Shown here: positions 1-10,606 of the stretch, piece by piece | Layout: every line of letters starts with the position of its first letter | Numbering within the stretch: the first letter of the stretch is position 1 | The notes under the pieces: model-generated | The model's input: the letters and a program-made list of their open reading frames with translations, nothing else | The model's database searches: none | Told to the model about the DNA's origin: nothing | Program-made: the position numbers and the translations under genes | Source: Chlorokybus atmophyticus | Taxonomy: Eukaryota; Streptophyta; Chlorokybophyceae; Chlorokybales; Chlorokybaceae | DNA: 64,000 bases | Direction of reading: 5' to 3' | NCBI GenBank assembly: GCA_009103225.1 | Contig: RHPI01002823.1 | Coordinates: 508,989-572,988 of the forward strand

Positions 1-92
1 GGTGAGCTCCTTCACCACCTTTCAACTATGCTTGGTGGCGATGTTCATGTGATAGATATGCGTGCACACCTCGTCCGACGCTGGTGCACAGA

Positions 93-171
93 TGTAACGG
101 GAAGGTACATTGAGTTACCATAAATCAATCATAAAAGCACCAAGTCTTTTATGGTCGAGTGGGCTGTGACA
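93..171 (+). repeat. TRIM 1 left LTR (79 bp)
   Basis: This is the left 79-bp terminal repeat, starting TG and ending CA. Its last 20 bases contain a tRNA A-box look-alike (TGGTCGAGTGG, 152-162). The internal region carries a perfect B-box sequence (GGTTCGATTCC, 196-206) 33 bp downstream. Confidence 0.85.
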
Positions 172-547
172 TTGGTCGTCGGAGCTTGAGACCCGGGTTC
201 GATTCCTGCCTTGCACACGAATTCCGCGGTAGTTGTTTCTTGATCCAATAACATCGTAAATGGTCACTTTATGAATGCCATCATTGATGGGTCGCGACTT
301 GCATAATGGCAGTCGCACCGAACTGACCAGTTCAGTCGGCGCGGCAGGGCGCGACCTGCCTGTCGCGGCGACGCGTCCTGTGGGGCCGGCAGCGGCGCGC
401 TATGCGCGCGTTGACCGGTATGGGCCTAAATTGGCCGGTCCTTGGGTGGTGGGGCCGGTAACCGACCCTAAATCAGATCCCTGGGAAGATTCCCCAGCTG
501 ATGAGCGCCAGCTGCCGAGGACGTCAGCGTTCTTGAGTGGGGGGGAA

Positions 548-626
548 TGTAACGGGAAGGTACATCAAGTTACCACAAATTGACCATAAAAGCACCAAGT
601 CTTTTATGGTCGAGCGGGCTGTGACA
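548..626 (+). repeat. TRIM 1 right LTR (79 bp)
   Basis: This is the right 79-bp terminal repeat, the same length as the left one. It is immediately preceded by a polypurine tract and followed by the second copy of the ACAGA target duplication (627-631). Confidence 0.85.
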
Positions 627-631
627 ACAGA

Positions 632-838
632 GAACATATGAGCAAGACTCGTTGCGAGCATTTATATTTAGGTTAAAGCCACAAGGTTAGCGCCAGGCGC
701 ACCCGCATTACCATCACCACCCCACCTTTATATTTATATTATAATGCATATGCAAACCTGTTGCGTGCCTTTGACCTTGCTATAAGTACTCATAATGTGA
801 TTACAAAGGTGGACATGCAAGGGTGTTGATACGGGCCC

Positions 839-933
<95 letters not shown>

Positions 934-3469
934 NGTGTATCTATATGATGCCGCTATGTAGATGGGCCAGCCTTTGTAAGCCGTGCTACCAAGCAGATGT
1001 AGCTCCATGCTCGTTTTCGGTAGCGGTTGCTTTGACTACTTCATCTCACGGCATTCTCAACACAACGAGACTTTCCAGGCGCAATCTTGCGCGGGCATGA
1101 TTTTCCTCCTCCATTATGCGGGTGGGTTTGCACACCAAACGGCGGGGGATATAGCAAGGTCACCGTGAATGGCCATCTCTCCAATAGTTTCGCCTTAAGC
1201 GCAGACTGTGTCTTTGCTCTAAATGTTGAAGCCTTCATTTTTCAATGGCCTCCAACACGGCATACGGCGTGTCGCACGATCCGGGGGGACCATCTGGACG
1301 AAGCAGTTGTTTACAGATGGCGTTTGATTTTTGTGTTTGCAGACAACAGCTGCCACCTTGTTAGAAAACGTTTGCCATCTCGAGGGGCAAGCTGTTGTCA
1401 ATACTTTGCCAATTACGCCAAGTTATTTGCATGATTCATTACATTACAACGTGGATGGTGCATTTACAATGTTGTCAAATGTTTGCCAACACGAAGCCTT
1501 TGCTGCTTGTAATTTGCATGTTTTTAGTGCTTACGTAAAACATGTGGTTGTCGTCATTGTTGGTAAACGTTGGCCAACACGCACAACTTAATGTTATCAA
1601 TTGCGGATGCGCGCGTTGATAGTATGTTACGGCTTATGGAAGTGTTGTGCTACTTACAAGCGCATATATCCGTAACCTCGCACCTCAAGTATATATACCC
1701 CATGTATATATCTCAAGTACACGGTGGTTCCAGGGTTTTTCTTTCTATTATTGAAGCGTTGCACCACTCGACGACGTGTAGGAAAATTTTGCACCCTGCT
1801 AGCTCGGCGTTCAATGAGCCACCACTTAAGGAAAAGGCTACCACTGTAGTACTGCGGGTTTTGTATGCACGACCTGTGGGTTACAGAGCGGCGTGCTATC
1901 AACTAGGCCACAGAGCTGACTTAATAACATTCAGCTCCTGTACAAAATATATTCTCAACCATCGCGCACAAGCTGCCGCCTGCCTGTCGGGCAATCGACA
2001 CTTATGAGGCCGTCCTCTGCCAGCCCCTATTTTTCACCACATGGGTGCGCGGCTCAATGGGCAGGGTTCTTGGCTCCTTCCCCCTCACGCCTGCGACTGC
2101 TGCCGTGGGCTTCTTTAGGCTTCCTTCGCGTGGTGGACCTTTGCGACTGCGACTCTGTCTGCCCCTACACGGCTTCCCGAATGAGCCACTAACTGGACGA
2201 GCCAGCGGCGACTTCTGTCCTATGAGATTGCTGACCCTACATGACGTAACGGATTGGTCCATAAAGGGACTTTTTAAGACGGCCGTTACTATCAAGCAAC
2301 ATAAACCAAAGGCAAGCGGTCGACCAATAAGTACAATCGACGGCGGCCTGCCTGTGACGGCAACACCGCAATTTAAGGTAACGGCCCATTGTCGGTTATC
2401 CCATTTGCGCGATGGCGACCTTTCTGTATAGCAAATTAGTCACGATTTGGTCACATACAATGACGGCCGACCGTCGGTCGTACCCTGACCGTTGAAAAGT
2501 ATGCGCGACGGCCTGCCTATTTTGGCAAGCCAGTCACCGTTAGTCCCTATCAGGTGACCTTATCGCGTTTATTAAGTGACGGCCGATCGCCGGTCGTGCA
2601 CTTAACGCGGCGGCGACCTACTTATTGTGAGTCAAGTATGATAAGCAAGTGACCGCCGGTCCCAAAAGGTCGGCAAGTCGGGACGGTGGTACCGGCCGGC
2701 AAGTCGAGACGCTGGTACAATGCAACCGCCGTACCATACCAATGGTACGATAGTGCCATTGCGACAATGGTACTTTTGTACCATTATAATAATACGATAA
2801 TGCCGTTGCGAGTCACGTTTCGACAACGCGTTTGAATAACTTGGGCTGCTCAAGTATTTCAAACGCTCAACGGCTTCAAGTTGAACAGAGCGTTGTGGGC
2901 GGCGGCGGCGGGGGCGGTGATGGCGGCGGCGGCGGCAACGGCTAACAGTAGGTGAGCTTGGTTGCTGTCTGGCGTTGTACAACGCGCAACACCGCATGCC
3001 ATCTAACCACCCTCCTTGCCTTAGGGCGGCAAGGCCAGGCCAGGCTAGGCCAGACCAGGCCAGGCTAGGCCAGACCAGGCCAGGCGGCGGCAGCGGCGGC
3101 GGAGAAGGAACGGCGGCGGCGGAGCTGGAGCGGGCGGTGCAGGAGCCGCGGCTCAGTACAAGGGTAGTACTAGCAGCAGTACCTAAGGTAGTAGTAGCAG
3201 TAGTGGTAGTGGTAGCAGTAGTGGTAGTCTAGTTGTACTAGCAATAGTAGTAGCTCAGTTTATTACATTGTAACTTATTTATTTCTTTGTTTTTAATCAT
3301 TTGTCACGCATTCTTGCACAGCTGATGACGACAATCACGTGTGACACCTAATCATGATTGAGCGATACCAGCAGGTACCTTTGAAGGTACACATCATTAA
3401 CTTTAGGTACTTTAAGATACCTGACAATTTTGCTCAGTTAGCGTACGGTCGCCGGTACCTAACTGATAG
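632..3469. other. Gene-poor repeat-rich stretch
   Basis: I see no supportable gene here. The stretch holds the poly-C/N scar (840-934), short open frames without recognisable domains (about 1087-2007), a GC-rich zone with many GACGGCCG-like words (2200-2650), G/C triplet runs (2890-2935), a tandem CAGGC/TAGGC-type array (about 3028-3085) and a GTAGTA/GTGGTA trinucleotide-like array (about 3187-3250). GGTAC words recur from 2690 to 3474, up to the gypsy insertion site. The GACGGCCG words recur near 10520-10620 on the other side of the gypsy element. Confidence 0.5.
840..934. other. Poly-C run ending in N (assembly scar)
   Basis: About 94 consecutive C residues end at a single N at 934. A homopolymer of this length next to an ambiguous base is typical of sequencing or gap-filling artefact. 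The glycine-only open frame on the other strand is therefore meaningless. Sequence continuity across this point should not be trusted. Confidence 0.8.
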
Positions 3470-3474
3470 GTACC

Positions 3475-3995
3475 TGTAACAGCACCACCGTCGCCGGTGA
3501 TGCCCCTTCAATCCTCTACCCCAACACCCACACCGCCTATGACAAGCCTTTCAACGGCGTGGCCGCCACTGAGCAGAGAACTGAAAGTCCCCACATCAGA
3601 TTGATGTGACCTTTTATATCAAGAGTATATCAACTATATACCTCTCGATAATTAACTCACAATTAGACATCGACCCTACAGATAGGGTAGTTAGGAAATC
3701 TAGCGTGAGCCAATCACAGCTCAGATAAGGTACCTATCGATAAGGTACCTATCCAAAGATACCTATCGTAAGGTACCTAACAAGATAGTGATCACATTAT
3801 ATCAAATGTGACATTAAATTGGCTTGAATAAGCGGTTCTACACCCATTGGGACTTATTTAAGCTATGATAAAGCATCATAGCCTTTAATAAGCGAGGAAC
3901 CGTAGAGGTATAAATAAGCATATTTATATACTTATTCATACAAAATGTGTTATTTAGGTAGCAATAATACCCCTATTATTATTGCTCCCGTTACA
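3475..3995 (-). repeat. Gypsy 3' LTR (521 bp)
   Basis: This is the left copy on the plus strand. It holds a cluster of GGTACCTATCG-type short tandem repeats (about 3727-3780). Compared with the other LTR it lacks a 5-bp AAAAG insertion near 3903 and has the T or A state at all four transition differences. Confidence 0.93.
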
Positions 3996-4142
3996 TTGCC
4001 CCCCACTTAGGTTTTCAACGTCCTCGTTGAACTCAAGTTGATCAGGCTTGATTTTGAGTAATTGTAACTAGTGAGATAGCAGGAAATGACAGGGTGGTAA
4101 TGAAACTGCACTGCCAGTCTGTCATAAAACCAAGCCCACAGT

Positions 4143-7100
4143 TTATGGGACAGGACATGAATCCCAATAAGCTCGAAGCAACTCGCGGCAGTGCGTAAGA
4201 TGCCTGTCGGGCTCCCAACTGTTATGTTCCGGGCCATACCCTTTCCATTTCACCAAATAGCGAGTTGCGCGTCCTCGACTATTTAGCTTATGGTTCAATA
4301 TAGCTTCCACCTCGTATTCGAGCTCGCTGTCCACCTCAACTGGCGGTGGTGGAGGCTGTGTTCTACCGTCTGAGCGGTAAGGTTTCAACAAGTTCACATG
4401 GAACACGTTGTGTATACGCACACTTGGGGGCAATTGCAGTCGATAAGCGTGCGTACCAACTCTATCAGTGATAGAGAAAGGACCTAACCATCGGGGCAGC
4501 AACTTGCGAGCACCCGTACCTTTGATGGTTATGTTTTTTGCATTAAGCAAAACTTTATCGCCGACATCGAAAGTGGCCATTTTTCGATGTGTATCAGCAT
4601 AAGCTTTCTGCCTGTCCTGTGCTTCTGACAGACACAGCTTGGCTCGAGCCAAATTTTCTTGCATATTAATGGCAAATTCCTTTGCCGCTGGTACAGTCAG
4701 GGCATTGCGAGGTACACGCAATGACGCTGGTGTGTTCGGGCGAATCCCATAATTCAAGAAAAATGGGGTTTCCTTTACACTTTCCTGCCACGCGTTGTTC
4801 ACAGCGAACTCTGCCATTGGCAAGTACCTGTCCCAATTAGCATGATTAGGAGCCACATAGTGGCGAAGCATTTCTTCCAGTATTTGATTAGCTCGCTCAG
4901 TTTGACCGTCCGTTTGCGGGTGGAAAGCAGTCGACATGCTTTGTTTTACCCCCAACAAATCACAGACTTCTCGCCAAAACTTGGAGACAAACCGAGGATC
5001 ACGATCTGTGACAAGTTCACGCGGTACACCGTGAACGCGAAAGACCGTGGACACAAATAAGTGTGCCAAGTCCCGTGCACTTACAGTTGTGCAACACGGG
5101 GCAAAATGCACCATTTTAGTCGAACGGTCGACAAAAACCACAATAGCAATGTATTTAGCTGCTGTTTCAGGTAGGTCAGTAATCAAATCCATACTGACAC
5201 TATCCCACTTTTGTTCTGGAATTGCCAATGGTTTAAGCAATCCCGCTTGATTTTGTCGTAGTGGCTTATTACGTTGACACACGTCACATGTGCGAACATA
5301 TTGATCCACGTCAGCTGACATTGACGGCCACTGGTATAACTGTTGCGCAGATTTGAGTGTTTTGTGTTTCCCCAAATGCCCAGCATACGGCGGGTCATGC
5401 ACTGAATGTAAGCATTGCTTACGCAAGTCGCCCGAGTTGGGAATTGCCAACTGCTCCCCTTTATACCACAGATTGCTAACAGCAGTAAGCTGTTGCAAGT
5501 TGGTTTGACTGCTAAACCAATCATCTGAGTTATAACCTGTGGACACTTCTTTCAAGAAAGGATCTTCAGGCTGTTGTACATTACGCGTACTTCGAGAGCG
5601 CGTAAGTGCCAAAAGAGCAGGGCTGCGACATAGTGGATCCGCCACATTGGTGCGACCAGGACGGTATTGCCAAGTGAAAGTGAAACGAGAAATGAATTCA
5701 TTCCACCTAGCTTGCCGCCTCGACAGATTTTGTTGCGTATGAAAGAATGTGAGCGGGTTGTGATCAGTAATCACTGAAAACTCCACCCCTTCCAAGTAGC
5801 AACGCCATGTGCGCAGCGCGTGCACCACCCCGAGCAATTCCTGCTCAGTCTTTGTGTAATTACGTTCAGCAGGAATGAACTTTCAGCTTTCATATGCACA
5901 TGGTCTGTCATCTTGTAGAAGGACTGCCCCACACCCAATGGTGGAAGCATCGCTGATCACCACAAAAGGCTTGGTGTGGTCGGGGAAGGCTAACACAGGG
6001 GCTTGTGTTAATGCATCTTTAATGCGAGTAAAAGCAACCTCGTGTGCCTCCGTCCACACAAATTTAACATCTTTTCTTAGTAAAGATGTTAAAGAATTTG
6101 CCATGCCAGAATATGCTCGCATGAACTTGCGGAAATAATTGGCTAGCCCCAAGAAAGCACGTAACTGATGTACATCCTTTGGTGGCGGCCAATCCTTTAC
6201 CGCACACACCTTTTGAGGATCTGGTTTCAATCCTTCTTTGCCAATCACATGCCCTAAAAAGGGTAGTTCATCCTTTGCAAAGTTGCATTTGGACAGGTAG
6301 GCATAGAATTTGTGTTCGCGTAACTTAGCTAGAACCAATTCCACATGTTTGTGGTGGTCCTCCCAAGTTTTGCTAAACACAACAATGTCATCTAGATATA
6401 CCAGTACAAACTTGTACAATTCATCAGCAAATACCGCGTTCATTGCTGTTTAAAATGTAGCTGGTGCATTTGTTAACCCGAATGGTAACACTTTATACTC
6501 AAAGTGTCCTAGTGGGGTGCGAAATGCAGTTTTTTGTATATCCGACGGGTGGATTTTGATTTGATGATAACCACTGGTCAAATCCAGCGTGCTGAACACT
6601 GTTGCACCTGACAGCTTATCAAACAAATCATCAATCCGAGGCAAAGGGTATCTGTTTTTCACAGTGACCTTGTTCAACGCACGGTAATCAATACACATGC
6701 GTAGCTTGCCATTCTTTTTGGGCACAAACAAAATTGGTGCACCAAAAGGAGATATGCTCTTTGTTATTAAACCTTTGTCCAATAACTCTTTGAGCTATTT
6801 TTCCATCTCCGCGTGTTCTAAGGGACTTAGCTTGTATATAGGCCGCCAAGGTGGCTTTGCCCCCTCCTCTAGCGGAATGGTATGATGTATGTTTCGATCG
6901 GGAGGCAACTCTGGGAGTTCATCCTGAAATACATCTGCGTATTGTTCTGTAAGTGACTGCACCACAGGGTCACTGATAGCCTGTTCAGCAGGTGTTTCCA
7001 CATGTCGTAATTGCAGTAAGTATACTTCCTCACGTTTACGCATGCAACGTTTCAATTGCATAGCAGAGAGGAGCGGAACATTATCGCGAGGTATACATGC

Positions 7101-8855
7101 GAGTACAGATGCTGTCAAAGTCATCCTACGTTTCCCTTTACGAAGGGTGCACATATTGGCTCGAGAGTCTAATTGTAAACCTGCTTCAGTGTGCCATTGC
7201 TCCCCTAAAACAACATCCACCCCGGGGATACTAATATCCACCACGATGAAGGCTGGTCGGGTTTTATGGCCATTAATAACAAAACGCCCTTTTACCTCTC
7301 CCATTGCATTGAGAGTGGAACCAGCAGCACGTACATATGACGTGACTGGTGTGAAAGGAATGTTATTACGTTTCACCCAAGCATTTTCAACAAAGTTATG
7401 GTTTGCACCAGTATCAATTAATGCTGTACATGGTGTACCCATAAGTTGACTCTCAAATCTCCATTCGAGTGGCACTGAGTGACCATCAAATGTAGCTAAT
7501 GTCGGAGTGCCGTGATTGGTAGCAGACTTGATAAAGATCACTTGCAACGGTGAAGCTCCTGTATCTTTGCGTGTGAGTTGCATGATTACTTCTCCCCCTT
7601 TCAACAATCGCGACCACGGGCCATGATATCGAGGGATAACTACACATGCAGTGACAGCATGTTGTAATTGCAACTCGTGTAAGTGCTTAACAGCAGTTAC
7701 TAATTCAGAGAATGGAACATTGATTAAAACACAACCGTTTGCATTTCTCAACACAGGTGGTGTGCTCATATCAGTCCATACATCTGATACATCACAAAGA
7801 GAGGAAACTTTATCAAGAAGTACAGAGTTTTTAAAGTCGTTCTGCTCGACTAAGCTACCAACCACGGACAATTCCTATTTCTTGTCTCTCTGCTGCTTGG
7901 CCTTCTGTGCATTCTGTTTTACATAGCACTTAGCCTCCCCATGACCTGTCTTCTTGCAGAAACTGCAAGTGATGATGGATTTGGCCGCATTGTAGGGGCC
8001 AGCAGGATGAAATGGTTTCGCCTTTTTCACAAAAGGTTTGTTGTCAGTGGCCGGGCGCTTTGCAGCTGAAACCGGGGCTGCCTCCTTTGCCGTGGTTTGC
8101 ATGTTGGCGTGAGAGCGCTTTACACTGTCCACAGCAGCAACCATTTGCATCAGCATTGGTAAATCCGTCGAGGCCCACTCTTGCAAACTCGCGGGGTTGA
8201 CGGCCACATGCTGCACGAGATCAGTGTCCAAGCCACGTCTGAACATATCCAGCTGATCAGCATCACTGATAGGTAGTTTGCCAGCATTAATCTTGCTGAC
8301 AAACGACTGAAAATCCTGGATATACTGCTGAACCGGACGTGCGTTCTGACGCACGTTGTGCAGCTGGTTGCGAGCAACCTGGGCGAGATCTGCGCCACCA
8401 TAGCGCTGCTCCATGAAAAAGCACAATTGATTTACTTCCCGCCCGAGGTTTGTATCACGTTGCTTACGACGGTACCACTCTGCCAGAGCATCGTTTGGGA
8501 TCAGCAACTCAGCCACACGCAATTTCCCCTCCTCAAAAATGTGAAGGGAGTTGACATAGTGTCGCAACTTCACAAGCCAGTCGAAGATGGCCGCTTGCTT
8601 GTTGGGAACAAACTCGGCAGGACGAGCAAGTGCTTGAACAGGTGGACCATTGTCAGCACGTTGAAGACGCTCGATCATATTCAGAACACGTTTGCCTTCA
8701 CCCATCTGCCCCTCCCAATCTCGCCCCATAAAGGTGGTGAGCTTTGAAACTTTTTCTGCCAATAGGAAGAGAAAGTTCACGAATGAGACAATTGCCTCAC
8801 GAGGGTCCTGATCATAGGTGCTAAGGAAATGCTCCATCAAGTCCTGATGTGTCAT
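4143..8855 (-). pseudogene. gag-pol polyprotein of the chromovirus, four in-frame stops
   Basis: One continuous frame of 1,571 codons runs from the ATG at 8855 to the TAA at 4143. It is interrupted by TAG (7877-7875), TAG (6797-6795), TAA (6452-6450) and TGA (5885-5883). Gag spans about residues 1-326 and ends with a zinc knuckle (CSFCKKTGHGEAKC). Protease shows the LIDTGAN active site (DTG at 7415-7407). Reverse transcriptase shows CIDYRALNK and VYLDD (near 6398). RNase H, the HHCC zinc region and the D-D-E integrase core (MDLITDLP, VTDRDPRF, TERANQILEE) follow. A chromodomain (YLVKWKGYGPEHNSWEP, about 4210) closes the protein. The last three stops sit where relatives normally have Gln, Gln and Arg, so each fits one C-to-T change. 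The element could not make full-length Pol under the standard code. Confidence 0.93.
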
Positions 8856-9900
8856 GCGAATAGAAAATCAGGGAATATAGAAGGTGATCTATCATCCACT
8901 GAAGCTTCCGCAGCTTTAGCAGCTTGAGACTCATCAGCTGCATCATCCGGATTCGGAATATCTTCCATGGATGGAAATTCCTCCTCACGGGAAGGTTGCT
9001 CTTTTTCCGAGCTCTCCCCTTTTTAAGTGGGCACCGAGTTTTCTTCCATTTGTCTGTAAAACAGGCAGAATGGGATGGTGAGAACCTCACCAATGGACCA
9101 GGTTCAACGAGAAGATAAAAATGACCCCAAGTTGTAAAAGTCCCAAACAGAGTCCAAACCAGTCCCAAATTAGGAAAGGTTGGATCTGGAGTGTCACCAA
9201 ACAGAACAAGTCTGAGTGGGACCAGAATGTCCTAACCCTGTGTTGTCCTCAACTAAGTCCCAATCTCCAGGCCGAAGCCAGAGGGGGAGGGTTTCAGACT
9301 AACAGGGTATTGGAACAGATTGTCCTAGAACCTCCCCACAACTGTCCTAACCAAGTCCCGATCTCCAGGCCGAAGCCAGAGGGGGAGGGTTTGGGAACAG
9401 TTTGATTTGAAACTTACGGACCCGGGTCAAATGACCCGGCAAAGCCGCTGGCAGGTCACAGGTACGTCACAGGCATGCAACAGGCAAGCCACAGGCATGC
9501 AACAGGCAAGCCGTACGGTGACTAACTGTGACATGCACTGGCAAGCACAATGACAAGCTATCACCGCATGCAATGACAGGCAATCACTGCAAGCAATGAT
9601 AGTGCACTGGCAAGCCACTGTGTGATGTGCATGAAAGTACACACGTGCACCTGGCAAGCACCAGGCAAGCAGCTGACAAGCAGGCAAGCAGGCAAGTCAC
9701 CGACGTGTGATGGTACCTCACACGTGGAGAGGCCGCCTTTTTGATAGGTGGCTTCGACGTGGAGGTAGCGCAGGGAAGCGAACTTGAAGCTTGGGCTGCG
9801 TGGACGAATAGGAGGCCGCCGACGACGCCTTCTGATTGGCCGAAAGCAGGTCGCCGCCCCCTATAAGTACCCACGTCACCCCCCAGCTCCTGGATACCAA
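8856..9900 (-). other. Gypsy leader between 5' LTR and Gag ATG
   Basis: This is an untranslated leader of about 1,045 bp. It contains two near-identical blocks ending in GGCCGAAGCCAGAGGGGGAG (near 9269 and 9370) and an array of short CAGGCATGCAA/GGCAAGC repeats (about 9440-9700). From about 9020 down to 8852 an acidic open stretch lies in a different frame from Gag and ends in a TGA that overlaps the Gag ATG (ATGA). It may be the original Gag N-terminus separated by a small indel. Confidence 0.6.
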
Positions 9901-10426
9901 TGTAACAGCACCACCGTCGCCGGTGATGCCCCTTCAATCCTCTACCCCAACACCCACACCGCCTATGACAAGCCTTTCAACGGCGTGGCCGCCACTGAGC
10001 AGAGAACTGAAAGTCCCCACATCAGATTGATGTGACCTTTTATATCAAGAGTATATCAACTATATACCTCTCGATAATTAACTCACAACTAGACATCGAC
10101 CCCACAGATAGGGTAGTTAGGAAATCTAGCGTGAGCCAATCACAGCTCAGATAAGGTACCTATCGATAAGGTACCTATCCAAAGATACCTATCGTAAGGT
10201 ACCTAACGAGATAGTGATCACATTATATCAAATGTGACACTAAATTGGCTTGAATAAGCGGTTCTACACCCATTGGGACTTATTTAAGCTATGATAAAGC
10301 ATCATAGCCTTTAATAAGCGAGGAACCGTAGAAAAGAGGTATAATTAAGCATATTTAAATACTTATTCATACAAAATGTGTTAATTAGGTAGCAATAATA
10401 CCCCTATTATTATTGCTCCCGTTACA
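9901..10426 (-). repeat. Gypsy 5' LTR (526 bp)
   Basis: This is the right copy on the plus strand and the 5' LTR in element orientation, so it should hold the element promoter. It starts directly next to the primer-binding site at 9899. It shares the GGTACC-type short repeats with its partner. Confidence 0.93.
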
Positions 10427-10606
10427 GTACCGGTCAGTTATTTGTTTGTTAGGTCAAGTCCCCTTTGCTTAATTGTTGAGTACCCGATAGGCACCTATTA
10501 ATTAGGGTCAGTCCCTTTATGCAGACGGCCGCCAACTAATGGTGACGGCCGTTATGCTCAGGTCCCTGTATTGAGATCGCCGGTAGACTGAAGGTCGACA
10601 GTCCAA

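Larger units (their letters stand above)
93..626 (+). mobile_element. TRIM element 1, intact, 534 bp
   Basis: This is a terminal-repeat retrotransposon in miniature. Two 79-bp direct repeats (93-171 and 548-626) begin TGTAACGGGAAGG and end GTGACA. They flank a body of about 376 bp with no credible coding capacity. Directly inside the left repeat is a primer-binding-site-like stretch (TGGTCGTCGGAGC, from 173), resembling the plant initiator-Met primer site. A polypurine tract (GAGTGGGGGGGAA, 535-547) abuts the right repeat. The 5-bp sequence ACAGA occurs at 88-92 and 627-631, a perfect target-site duplication. The two repeats differ at about seven positions, all transitions by eye, so the copy is not brand new. 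Such elements need reverse transcriptase and integrase supplied in trans. Orientation is set by the primer site and polypurine tract. Confidence 0.88.
3475..10426 (-). mobile_element. Ty3/gypsy chromovirus LTR retrotransposon, full length, coding-dead
   Basis: A 6,952-bp element lies on the minus strand. LTRs occupy 9901-10426 (5' in element sense) and 3475-3995 (3'), both bounded by TGTAAC and GTTACA. The target duplication GTACC is present at 3470-3474 and 10427-10431. A primer-binding site (TGGTATCCAGGAGC, reading down from 9899) follows the 5' LTR, and a polypurine tract (AAGTGGGGGGCAA, 4008-3996) precedes the 3' LTR. Gene order is Gag, protease, reverse transcriptase, RNase H, integrase, chromodomain, which is the chromovirus layout. 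The LTRs differ by about seven substitutions and one 5-bp indel, so insertion is recent, yet the reading frame carries four internal stops. Confidence 0.95.

Noticed and set aside
790-1008. A glycine-only open reading frame on the minus strand
   Set aside because: It is the translation of the poly-C run ending in N; composition artefact.
4842-7926. Plus-strand open frames of 60-135 codons across the gypsy element
   Set aside because: They are antisense shadows of Gag-Pol with no domain similarity.
4143-8855. An alternative genetic code (UAR read as Gln) explaining stops at Gln positions in the gypsy frame
   Set aside because: One of the stops is TGA at an Arg position, and host genes in the same window end normally in TAA, TAG and TGA (CENP-W-like TGA, archease TAG, TAB2 TAG, mitochondrial carrier TAA) with no internal TAA or TAG in the long conserved exons.
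9440-9700. CRISPR-like array of short repeats in the gypsy leader
   Set aside because: Unit spacing is irregular, units are short (GGCAAGC, CAGGCATG) and no unique spacers of constant size exist; this is eukaryotic tandem repeat.
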